DNA from: DUVT01 sp041675865
GTDB taxonomy: Bacteria; Bacillota_I; Bacilli_A; ML615J-28; CAG-698
Length of the DNA: 8,001 bases
NCBI GenBank assembly: GCA_041675865.1
Contig: JBAYTA010000081.1
Coordinates: 1 to 8,001, forward strand
Direction of reading: 5' to 3'
Part shown: positions 1 to 5,407 of the stretch, piece by piece
How the letters are laid out: every line of letters begins with the position of its first letter
Position numbering within the stretch: the first letter of the stretch is position 1
Translations under genes and position numbers: made by a program
Notes under the pieces: generated by a model
Seen by the model: only the letters and a program-made list of their open reading frames with translations
What the model was told of the DNA's origin: nothing
Databases searched by the model: none

Positions 1-39
1 TGGAAATAAGAATTTAAATTAAACATTAAACTAAACATT

Positions 40-80
40 ACTCTAACATTTTGAATTGTTTTAATTTGTTAGAGTTTTTT
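40..80 (+). terminator. Intrinsic terminator of an upstream gene
   Basis: A 9-bp perfect stem, ACTCTAACA (40-48) with TGTTAGAGT (67-75), encloses an 18-nt AT-rich loop and runs straight into a run of six T (75-80). This is the form of a Rho-independent terminator reading on the + strand. No coding sequence for the gene it would serve is visible in bases 1-39, so that gene must end just before the window. The large loop makes it weaker than the other terminators here. Confidence 0.65.
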
Positions 81-84
81 ATAT

Positions 85-111
85 GATTATTTATAAGTAT
101 TATAAATAATC
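85..111. repeat. Perfect palindrome, 12-bp arms, possible operator
   Basis: GATTATTTATAA (85-96) is the exact reverse complement of TTATAAATAATC (100-111), with GTA between them. It has no T-run after it, so it is not a terminator. It ends 32 nt upstream of the -35 box at 144, a position typical of a regulator binding site. The GATTAT/ATAATC ends loosely recall Fur-type half sites, but the match to the classic Fur 7-1-7 box is poor. No regulator is encoded nearby, so the function is inferred only from symmetry and position. Confidence 0.5.
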
Positions 112-143
112 TACATTCTTATTTAGAAAAATTATAAATAAAG

Positions 144-172
144 TTGAAATAAAGTTCCAAAATTGGTATACT
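144..172 (+). promoter_or_regulatory. SigA-type promoter of the truncated permease
   Basis: TTGAAA (144-149) lies 17 bp before TATACT (167-172). The TGG just before the -10 box gives an extended -10 (TGnTATACT). Transcription would begin near 178-180 and run into the 226 open frame. This was presumably the promoter of the original siderophore-permease gene or operon. Confidence 0.7.
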
Positions 173-600
173 ATTATAAGTTAAAAGAAGAAGTTGAAAT
201 GAGGTGAAGATAACTGAAGTGATGGGTGCTTTGGGTTGTTCTCGTTTTATTAGTAATAGTATCATTGTTTATAGGTGTTGGAAGTCTTAGTTTAAAGGGT
301 TTAATTAATTTAGATGAGACTGCTTTATTATTGCTATTTAAAAGTAGAATTCCAAGAACTGTAAGTATCATCTTTGCAGGGATTGGAATGAGTGTTAGTG
401 GAATTATAATGCAACAACTCTCAAGAAATAAATTTGTGTCACCAAGCACAGCTGCAACACTTGATTCTGCAAAATTTGGGGTTTTAATATCCATGTTATT
501 GTTTGTTGGTTCAAGTATCTTTGTGAGAATGACTGTATCATTCGTTGTTGCTTTACTGGGTACTTTTTTATTTATGCGTTTTGTAGGAAGAATTAATGCT

Positions 601-618
601 AAAAATAAAAATAAAAAT
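601..618 (+). repeat. Triple AAAAAT tandem repeat at the fusion joint
   Basis: Three exact copies of AAAAAT (601-606, 607-612, 613-618) lie where similarity to the FecCD permease stops and just before the promoter of the next gene. Low-complexity microhomology of this kind is a plausible site for a deletion or slippage join, and equally for an assembly join. Confidence 0.6.
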
Positions 619-621
619 TGG

Positions 622-650
622 TTGCGAAAAAGGTCGAATTTTGATATAAT
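622..650 (+). promoter_or_regulatory. Internal extended -10 promoter of the SLC13-type transporter
   Basis: TTGCGA (622-627, 4 of 6 matches to TTGACA) is followed after exactly 17 bp by a perfect TATAAT (645-650). The TGA before it supplies the TGn of an extended -10. The predicted start near 657 gives a ~28-nt leader before ATG 685. A promoter of this quality inside an open frame is strong evidence that the downstream part is an independent gene. Confidence 0.75.
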
Positions 651-670
651 TTATACATGTTTAATTTTGA

Positions 671-677
671 AAGAAGG
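671..677 (+). promoter_or_regulatory. Ribosome binding site that sets the ATG 685 start
   Basis: AAGAAGG (671-677) lies 7 nt before ATG 685, an ideal spacing. It is much better than anything in front of GTG 226. It supports translation of the transporter as a separate 443-residue protein. Confidence 0.7.
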
Positions 678-684
678 TATAAAA

Positions 685-2016
685 ATGGTTTTAGCGTTGA
701 TCTCAGATAGTGCATTATGGATTGTTGCTCTATGTATTTTCTTAGCTACTTATGTATGCTTATTAACTTTACCAAAATATAGAGTATATGTTGCTTTACT
801 ATCTGCGCTTGTCTTTATAATTCTTGGAATCTTACCATTTGGAGATATTTTAGGAAAGATTAACTTTAATGTATTAATGATGATTGCTGGTACAATGGGA
901 ATTGTAGCCTTATTCATAGAATCAAAAATGCCTGCTCTCTTAGCAGACATTATTATTAGTAAGGTTCCTACTATGAAATGGGCAACTATCTTACTATCAA
1001 TCTTTGCAGGAGTAATTTCTGCTTTTGTAGATAATGTTGCAACAGTATTAATGATTGCGCCTGTCGCATTAACAATTGCGAAAAAATTAGAAGTTTCCCC
1101 AGTTCCTAGTTTAATTTGTATATCAATTGCATCAAACTTACAAGGTGCTGCTACTTTAGTTGGAGATACAACATCAATCTTATTAGGTGGAGACCTTGAT
1201 ATGAGTTTTATTGATTTCTTTTGGTATCATGGTAGACCTGGATTATTTTTTATTAATCAAGCTGGAATGATTGCTAGTACTTTAGTGCTATTATTTATCT
1301 TTAGAAAAGATAAAATGCCGATAGATTTTAAGGAAAGAACTGAAGTTAAAGATTATGTTCCTACTATTTTACTTTTAGGTATGATTGTATTATTAATTTT
1401 AGCGTCTCTAATCAATATTCCTGAGGGATTTGTAAGCGAAAATATAAATGGACTTATTGTAATGTTCTTATTATTAGTAGGTTTAGTATATCGTCATATT
1501 AAAACTAAAGACTTTAAGGGAACTGCGAATATTTTAAAGGAAATAGATTTCTTTACTTTAGGATTATTACTAGGATTATTTATAATAATTGGTGGTCTAG
1601 AAAAAGCTGGTGTAATTACAAGAATTAGTGAGTTGATAGCAAAAGCATCAGGTGATAGCTTATTCTTAGCTTATACAATTATTGTTTGGATATCGGTCTT
1701 ATTATCTGCATTTATTGATAATATTCCATATGTTATGACAATGCTTCCAGTTGTTAGTGCTTTAGGAATTAGCTTTGGCTTCCCAGAACAAGGTGCATAT
1801 GTACTATACTTTGGTTTATTAGTTGGTGCTACATTAGGTGGTAACTTAACTCCTATTGGAGCAAGTGCAAATATAACAACAATTGGTATCTTAAGAAAAG
1901 AAGGATATGAAGTAAAAGCAAAAACATTTATGAAATATTCTGTTCCTTTCACATTAGCTGCTGTTACAACTGGTTATATTTTAACTTGGTTATTATTTAG
2001 TGGAATTGGAAAATAA
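685..2016 (+). CDS. ArsB/NhaD/SLC13-family (ion transporter superfamily) membrane permease
   Basis: This is a 443-residue polytopic inner-membrane protein with about 10-12 hydrophobic segments, the usual size for the family. It shows the internal two-fold repeat of the ion transporter superfamily. The first half has AFVDNVATVLMIAPV (residues 113-127) followed by SNLQGAATLVGDTTS (150-164). The second half has the matching AFIDNIPYVMTMLPVV (342-357) followed by GGNLTPIGASANI (385-397). In relatives these paired DN-helix and glycine-rich hairpin motifs line the substrate and Na+/H+ site. Members move dicarboxylates, arsenite, Na+/H+ or other anions, and the sequence does not decide which. The start ATG 685 is chosen because it has its own promoter and ribosome binding site and because family similarity begins there. 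The open frame extends in-frame back to GTG 226, so an automatic call would give a 596-residue chimera. It is transcribed alone, with a terminator directly after it. Family is secure, substrate unknown. Confidence 0.88.
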   Translation: MVLALISDSALWIVALCIFLATYVCLLTLPKYRVYVALLSALVFIILGILPFGDILGKINFNVLMMIAGTMGIVALFIESKMPALLADIIISKVPTMKWATILLSIFAGVISAFVDNVATVLMIAPVALTIAKKLEVSPVPSLICISIASNLQGAATLVGDTTSILLGGDLDMSFIDFFWYHGRPGLFFINQAGMIASTLVLLFIFRKDKMPIDFKERTEVKDYVPTILLLGMIVLLILASLINIPEGFVSENINGLIVMFLLLVGLVYRHIKTKDFKGTANILKEIDFFTLGLLLGLFIIIGGLEKAGVITRISELIAKASGDSLFLAYTIIVWISVLLSAFIDNIPYVMTMLPVVSALGISFGFPEQGAYVLYFGLLVGATLGGNLTPIGASANITTIGILRKEGYEVKAKTFMKYSVPFTLAAVTTGYILTWLLFSGIGK

Positions 2017-2023
2017 AAAATTT

Positions 2024-2057
2024 GAGTATTCTTGATTAGAATACTCTTTTTGTTTTT
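2024..2057 (+). terminator. Intrinsic terminator after the transporter
   Basis: The stem GAGTATTCT (2024-2032) pairs with AGAATACTC (2038-2046) around a 5-nt loop, followed by TTTTTGTTTTT. It begins 8 nt after the transporter stop codon. The A-run before the stem could let it act weakly in the reverse direction too. Confidence 0.9.
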
Positions 2058-2084
2058 ATAGAAAATAGGAAATATCCAAATAAA

Positions 2085-2113
2085 TTGACAAGTTTTCGGA
2101 AATAATATATAAT
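2085..2113 (+). promoter_or_regulatory. Consensus promoter for the riboswitch leader
   Basis: TTGACA (2085-2090), a 17-bp spacer and TATAAT (2108-2113) match the housekeeping sigma consensus perfectly. Transcription should start near 2120, about 12-15 nt before the aptamer. A perfect promoter fits a gene whose control lies mainly at the RNA level. Confidence 0.9.
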
Positions 2114-2132
2114 ATTTATAGATTTTATAAAA

Positions 2133-2206
2133 ACTAAGCCAAAACTAAAGTGATTTAGTGACGGAAAGCTATAGGGCCTCTTAAAAGAGGCAGCCAGTTG
2201 CCATTG
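2133..2206 (+). ncRNA. Cyclic-di-GMP-I (GEMM-I) type riboswitch aptamer, variant
   Basis: The leader has the GEMM-I layout in order. GCCAAA (2138-2143) comes first. The P2 hairpin ACTAAA-GTGA-TTTAGT (2144-2159) has a GNRA tetraloop. GACGGAAAGC (2160-2169) and TATAGGG follow. The P3 hairpin GCCTCT/AGGC-type stem is 2176-2181 with 2186-2191, and the closing AGCCAGTTGCC (2192-2202) completes it. The class binds cyclic di-GMP and commonly controls motility, adhesion and matrix genes. The usual GGCAAA...GACGCAAAG reads GCCAAA...GACGGAAAG here, so the G20-equivalent is C2139 and its partner is G2164. The pair is kept but inverted, and G20 is the base that contacts one guanine of the ligand in the Vibrio Vc2 structure. 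The C92-equivalent (C2201) is retained, and P1 looks weak. Class assignment rests on remembered consensus, not on a covariance-model run. The bound ligand is therefore uncertain. Confidence 0.8.
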
Positions 2207-2239
2207 ATAAGTCTTAACTTGTTAATGGTTTTTATTTTT
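2201..2239 (+). terminator. Riboswitch expression platform: intrinsic terminator
   Basis: CCATTGATAAGT (2201-2212) pairs with ACTTGTTAATGG (2217-2228): 12 bp including two G-U pairs, loop CTTA, followed by TTTTTATTTTT (2229-2239). The first two C are also the last two bases of the aptamer's TTGCC, including the C92-equivalent that meets the ligand. Ligand-bound aptamer and full terminator therefore compete for C2201-C2202, the only two adjacent G-C pairs at the stem base. This favours an ON switch, in which ligand promotes read-through. That polarity is an inference. Confidence 0.8.
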
Positions 2240-2242
2240 AAA

Positions 2243-2250
2243 AGAGAGGA
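2243..2250 (+). promoter_or_regulatory. Ribosome binding site that sets the ATG 2255 start
   Basis: AGAGAGGA lies 4 nt before ATG 2255. It decides the start against TTG 2198, which has the same frame but lies inside the riboswitch aptamer and has no binding site. Confidence 0.8.
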
Positions 2251-2254
2251 CAAA

Positions 2255-3403
2255 ATGAAAAAAATCATTTATAGACCATTTATATTAACTTTAATTATGA
2301 TTTTAAGTTTAGTAACAGTCTTACAATTTTCATATGGTTATTTTGATTCGCTATCAGGTAGCAAGTCCTCTACAATAAATATTGGGGATTGGCATAATAA
2401 TCAACCTACTCCTAATGATGTAGTAGATTATGTAGAGAATATAAAGTTTCCTGAAGATGAAGATATGGCAGAATATATACTAGATATACTTGGAGATTAT
2501 GAAGATGGCGAATTTGTAATTGATGAAGTGTATGAAGATTATACTATGAGTGAAATAATTGAAATAATCGAATTAATTAATGAATTTACGGAGTCATTTT
2601 TAGAAACAGAAAATGGCGAAATTGTATTTAAAGATATAATTGTAGAACCAGTTGAAGTAACTAGTGTTGCTAACTTTTCTCCAGGTGATGTTCAATATAT
2701 CAAGCAAGTTATTCAAACAGCAGAGTTTGCAACAGATCCATGGTGGACTCCTATTACATTCCAATTACAATTAAGTGCAGATCCTGGCATTGACATTACA
2801 GACTTTTCAGTTGAAATTTTATTTGACTTAAATCCATTTACAGTAACAACACCATTTGCTTATGATTTTAAAGTAAATGATCCCAATAGAGATCATTATA
2901 AGACAATAATTCAAACTGATATAGGCAGTAACCAAACTTCTAATCTACCTGCAATTGGAACAATTAGTTATATAAATAGAGCGTTTAATGTGACTCAAAA
3001 TCAGTTTTTAAGATTTAAACATGAATATAATGCTCCTTCAATTACAGGCGAATGGAGAAGATTTCCAATTGGTCCAAATATGTATTTTAATTCACCTACA
3101 ACAGGTGGACAGTGGAGTGGTTCTAGACAACAATTCTATACTGAAAATGAACCTACAAAAGTTGCTGGTATGACTTTATCAGGAAGAAACGATGGTGGAA
3201 TGGTAGAAATGTTATTTAGTTTCAATGCTAGAAAACCTAGAAATTCAAATAGCTTACCTGTAATTCCTATTGTAATAGTAATTAGTAGAGCTGTTGAAGT
3301 AGATGCTAATGGTAATGATTTACCTAACCAAAGGACTGATTTGATTTCACCAGAAATTAAATTAAGGGTTGTAAAAGGAAATATATATAATAATAATCTA
3401 TAG
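2255..3403 (+). CDS. Secreted protein with SipW-type signal region, riboswitch-controlled
   Basis: This 382-residue protein has a short basic start (MKKIIYRP) and a hydrophobic stretch (about 9-25). The segment FSYGYFDSLSGSKSSTINIG (25-44) follows, resembling the SipW-processed signals of TasA and camelysin (aromatic AxF/YF, then a small polar run ending in xxxG). It is therefore probably exported and cleaved by a SipW-like signal peptidase near residues 27-29. Residues 51-135 are strikingly acidic, with helical patches such as SEIIEIIELINEF. The remainder (about 136-382) looks beta-rich, with many N, T and aromatic residues. No catalytic motif, LPXTG anchor or cysteine is seen. I do not recognise a named family. 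Position behind a cyclic-di-GMP-type riboswitch and the signal type suggest a matrix, fibre or adhesion protein, which is an inference. It is a single-gene unit: no SipW peptidase gene lies beside it. Confidence 0.8.
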   Translation: MKKIIYRPFILTLIMILSLVTVLQFSYGYFDSLSGSKSSTINIGDWHNNQPTPNDVVDYVENIKFPEDEDMAEYILDILGDYEDGEFVIDEVYEDYTMSEIIEIIELINEFTESFLETENGEIVFKDIIVEPVEVTSVANFSPGDVQYIKQVIQTAEFATDPWWTPITFQLQLSADPGIDITDFSVEILFDLNPFTVTTPFAYDFKVNDPNRDHYKTIIQTDIGSNQTSNLPAIGTISYINRAFNVTQNQFLRFKHEYNAPSITGEWRRFPIGPNMYFNSPTTGGQWSGSRQQFYTENEPTKVAGMTLSGRNDGGMVEMLFSFNARKPRNSNSLPVIPIVIVISRAVEVDANGNDLPNQRTDLISPEIKLRVVKGNIYNNNL

Positions 3404-3404
3404 A

Positions 3405-3453
3405 AAATTATCTAATATTATGTAAAACGAAGAAATGTTGTGGTAGATAATTT
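3405..3453. repeat. 10-bp inverted repeat after the surface-protein gene
   Basis: AAATTATCTA (3405-3414) is the exact reverse complement of TAGATAATTT (3444-3453), separated by 29 nt that show no strong inner pairing. It starts 1 nt after the stop codon. No T-run follows, so it is not a typical terminator. It may protect the mRNA 3' end or be chance in AT-rich DNA. Confidence 0.35.
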
Positions 3454-3476
3454 ATATTGGTATATGTAGTAAATTT

Positions 3477-3522
3477 GCACTACTTAAAATCTTAATATAA
3501 GGTTTTGATTAGTGCTTTTTTT
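3477..3522 (+). terminator. Intrinsic terminator of the surface-protein transcript
   Basis: This is a long hairpin. GCACTA (3477-3482) pairs with TAGTGC (3510-3515) and, after one C/T mismatch, TTAAAATCTT (3484-3493) pairs with AAGGTTTTGA (3499-3508), with loop AATAT. Seven T follow (3516-3522). It ends the surface-protein transcript and isolates it from the amino-acid operon. Confidence 0.9.
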
Positions 3523-3580
3523 ATTGTCCTTATCATAAGTTTAATTGTAAAGCAATGGTTAAATTAGATTAGATTGGGTC

Positions 3581-3609
3581 TTTATTTTTTAAAATGCTTA
3601 TGGTATAAT
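3581..3609 (+). promoter_or_regulatory. Extended -10 promoter of the leucine dehydrogenase-vor operon
   Basis: TGGTATAAT (3601-3609) is a perfect -10 with the TGn extension. The base string 17 bp upstream is TTTATT (3581-3586), a poor -35. Promoters with an extended -10 can work without a good -35. Transcription would start at about 3615-3617, inside the cre-like element. Confidence 0.7.
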
Positions 3610-3613
3610 TACT

Positions 3614-3627
3614 TGTAAACGTTTTCC
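3614..3627 (+). promoter_or_regulatory. CcpA catabolite-responsive element (cre) at the transcription start
   Basis: TGTAAACGTTTTCC matches the cre consensus TGWAARCGYTWWCW at 13 of 14 positions; only the last base differs. It lies immediately downstream of the -10 box and covers the predicted start site, where CcpA binding normally represses. It would switch off amino-acid oxidation when sugar is plentiful. No ccpA gene is in the window. Confidence 0.65.
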
Positions 3628-3640
3628 CGTTTCGGGAAAA
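3622..3640. promoter_or_regulatory. GC-centred palindrome / 5'-leader hairpin overlapping cre
   Basis: TTTTCCCG (3622-3629) and CGGGAAAA (3633-3640) are perfect complements around TTT. The two CCCG/CGGG blocks stand out in this AT-rich DNA. In RNA it would be a stable hairpin 6-8 nt from the 5' end, which could protect the transcript. In DNA it could be an operator. It overlaps the right half of the cre-like site by 6 nt. It lacks a T-run, so it is not a terminator. Confidence 0.6.
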
Positions 3641-3664
3641 AGCAAGAAAAGGAGAGTCATATAC

Positions 3665-4735
3665 ATGAACAAATTTGATTACATGGAAAAGTACGGCTAT
3701 GAACAAATGGTATATTTCCATGACAAACACACTGGCCTAAAAGGCATTACTGTTATTCACGACACTACACTTGGACCTGCTCTAGGTGGAACAAGAATTT
3801 GGAACTATGAATGCGAAGATGATGCTGCAATTGATTGCTTGAGATTGGCCAGAGGAATGACTTATAAAAATGCGTGTGCAGGCTTACCATTAGGTGGGGG
3901 GAAGACTGTATTAATTGGTGATGCTTCAACTTGCAAGTCAGAAGCATATTTTAGAGCGTTTGGACGTTATGTTCAAAGTTTAAATGGAAGATATATTACA
4001 GCAGAAGATGTTAATACATCTACAAAAGACATGAACCATATTCATATGGAAACTAATCATGTTGTTGGATTAGAAGGAAAATCTGGAAATCCATCTCCAT
4101 ATACTGCACTTGGTGCATTTCATGGAATTAGAGCAGCGCTTAAATATAAGTTAGGCTCTGATGAAATTGAAGGTAGAACTTTCGCGGTTCAAGGTGCTGG
4201 TCAAACTGGATATTACTTAGTTAAATATTTATTAGAACACAAAGCTAAAAAAGTTTATTTTTCAGAAATAAACCAAAAACACATAGATAGGATGAATAAA
4301 GAACATCCTGAAGTAGAATATATTAAACCTGAAGATTTCTTTAAAGCAGAAGTTGATGTAATCGCACCATGTGCACTTGGTGCTGTCCTTAATGATAATA
4401 CTATCCCAACTATCAAAGCAAAAATTATTGCAGGTACTGCAAATAATGTTCTTGCTGATGAAGAAAAACATGGTCAAATGATTAAAGATAGAGGTATCTT
4501 ATATGCACCTGACTTTGTTATTAATGCTGGTGGTGTTATAAATGTTTATCATGAAATTATTGGTTATGACAAGAACAGAGTTATGAAAGATGTTGAGTTA
4601 ATTTATGATCGCTTAATTGAAATCTTTAAGATCTCTGATGAGCAAAATGTATCTACTCTATCAGCTGCAAAAGTATTTGCGGAAAATAGAATCGCATCTG
4701 TTGCAAAAGTAAGATCGAATTATATTCCAAGATAA
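3665..4735 (+). CDS. bcd: Leucine (branched-chain amino acid) dehydrogenase
   Basis: This NAD-dependent cytosolic enzyme reversibly deaminates leucine, valine and isoleucine to the 2-oxoacids plus NH4+ and NADH. At 356 residues it is full length (Bacillus enzymes are about 364) and colinear with them. The N-terminal Glu/Leu/Phe/Val dehydrogenase domain has TTLGPALGGTR (34-44), MTYKNA with the substrate-binding lysine K68, GLPLGGGKTV with catalytic K80, and the AEDV motif (113-116, D115). SGNPSP (140-145) leads into the NAD-binding Rossmann fold with the glycine loop GAGQTG (177-182). APCALGA (234-240), IAGTANN (255-261) and APDFVINAGGVINV (281-294) are family signatures. Start ATG 3665 has AAGGAGAG 8 nt upstream. 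It is the first gene of the operon, supplying 2-oxoacids to the Vor complex. Phenylalanine dehydrogenase is a relative but the active-site strings match LeuDH better. Confidence 0.93.
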   Translation: MNKFDYMEKYGYEQMVYFHDKHTGLKGITVIHDTTLGPALGGTRIWNYECEDDAAIDCLRLARGMTYKNACAGLPLGGGKTVLIGDASTCKSEAYFRAFGRYVQSLNGRYITAEDVNTSTKDMNHIHMETNHVVGLEGKSGNPSPYTALGAFHGIRAALKYKLGSDEIEGRTFAVQGAGQTGYYLVKYLLEHKAKKVYFSEINQKHIDRMNKEHPEVEYIKPEDFFKAEVDVIAPCALGAVLNDNTIPTIKAKIIAGTANNVLADEEKHGQMIKDRGILYAPDFVINAGGVINVYHEIIGYDKNRVMKDVELIYDRLIEIFKISDEQNVSTLSAAKVFAENRIASVAKVRSNYIPR

Positions 4736-4737
4736 AT

Positions 4738-5385
4738 ATGAAAAGAGTTACTTTTATTACTGGTCATTATGGTAGTGGAAAATCTGAGTTTTCAGTTAAT
4801 CTAGCCATTCAAAAAGGGATTAAGAATATCGTAGATTTAGACATCGTAAATCCCTACTTTAGAAGTAGAGAATTAGACTCTATATTTAGTGAAAATAAAA
4901 TTAAACTAATTTCATCTACTGTAGATAATTCTTTAGGGAGTGATCTACCTTATATTTCAAAGGAAGCATATACTTTAATTAAAGGTGAAGAAACTGTAAT
5001 TTATGATCTTGGAGGAGATCCTGTTGGAGCAAAGATTTTAAGGCAGTTTGTAGATTCACTTGATTTAGAAGAAGTAGATTTGTTACTTTGTATTAATGTA
5101 TATAGAGAACAAACATCGACAGTAGATAAAATCCTTAAAATGATTACTGATATTGAAAGTAGTGGCGGAATAAGGATAAATGGTTTGATTAATAATAGTA
5201 ATTTTATTAGAGATACTGTTTATAATGATTTAGTTGAAGCTGAGTCTATTATTAAAGAAGTTTCAAAAATAAAGAATCTAGATATTATCTATACTGGTGT
5301 ATATGAAAATATTATTGATTCTTGCGGACCATTAGTTGGCGAAGTTATTCCATTAAAATTATATCTTCGCAAGAAATGGTTGTAA
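4738..5385 (+). CDS. P-loop NTPase of unknown role in the vor operon (MinD/CobQ-like)
   Basis: This is a 215-residue soluble protein. It opens with a Walker A loop GHYGSGKSE (9-17; K15, S16), followed by VDLDIVNPYFRSRE (32-45), where D33/D35 sit at the switch position of MinD/ParA/CobQ-type ATPases. A Walker-B-like strand VIYDLGGDPVGA (86-97) comes next. There is no CXXC pair of the Mrp/NBP35 Fe-S scaffold type, no transmembrane segment and no DNA-binding domain. It begins 2 nt after the leucine dehydrogenase stop, with only a weak purine stretch in front, so it is probably translationally coupled. Its place between leucine dehydrogenase and the ferredoxin subunit suggests a job in assembling, activating or regulating the oxidoreductase. 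That is an inference; I know of no proven function for the family. Confidence 0.8.
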   Translation: MKRVTFITGHYGSGKSEFSVNLAIQKGIKNIVDLDIVNPYFRSRELDSIFSENKIKLISSTVDNSLGSDLPYISKEAYTLIKGEETVIYDLGGDPVGAKILRQFVDSLDLEEVDLLLCINVYREQTSTVDKILKMITDIESSGGIRINGLINNSNFIRDTVYNDLVEAESIIKEVSKIKNLDIIYTGVYENIIDSCGPLVGEVIPLKLYLRKKWL

Positions 5386-5407
5386 ATTCAAGTGAAAGGG
5401 TAAATTA

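Larger units (their letters stand above)
226..684 (+). pseudogene. 3'-truncated FecCD/YclN-type iron-siderophore ABC permease
   Basis: The first ~122 residues of the open frame closely resemble the start of FecCD-family permeases of the Bacillus YclN type (petrobactin/ferric-siderophore import): a leading membrane helix ending in FIGV, then RIPR (41-44), the AGIGMSVSGIIMQQ helix (51-64), SRNKFVSPS (66-74) and two more hydrophobic segments (about 86-120). A complete family member has roughly 310-330 residues and 8-10 helices, so about two thirds is missing. Similarity stops near residue 123-126 at an A-rich repeat, and the frame then reads, without a stop, through unrelated residues into the next gene. 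The start is GTG 226, because an in-frame TGA lies at 220-222. The Shine-Dalgarno site is poor: GAGGTG (201-206) is 19 nt away. No permease partner, ATPase or binding-protein gene is present. I read it as a deletion remnant rather than a working fusion, but a chimeric assembly or true fusion cannot be excluded. Confidence 0.75.

Noticed and set aside
85..111. Fur box
   Set aside because: Only the outer GATTAT/ATAATC ends resemble a Fur site; the core does not match the 7-1-7 pattern.
174..494. Minus-strand open frame of 106 codons
   Set aside because: It lies opposite the permease remnant and promoter, is low in complexity and has no recognisable family or ribosome binding site.
590..690. 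Insertion sequence or transposon at the permease joint
   Set aside because: There is no transposase, no terminal inverted repeats and no target duplication; only a short AAAAAT repeat is present.
226..2016. One genuine 596-residue fusion transporter
   Set aside because: An internal extended -10 promoter and a strong ribosome binding site precede ATG 685, and the first part is only a third of a FecCD permease. Fusion is kept only as a fallback.
2198..2254. TTG 2198 as start of the secreted protein, adding 19 residues
   Set aside because: It lies inside the riboswitch aptamer and terminator and has no ribosome binding site; ATG 2255 has one and begins a normal signal peptide.
3622..3640. Intrinsic terminator or attenuator before leucine dehydrogenase
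   Set aside because: The hairpin is followed by AGCAAGAAAAGG rather than a T-run.
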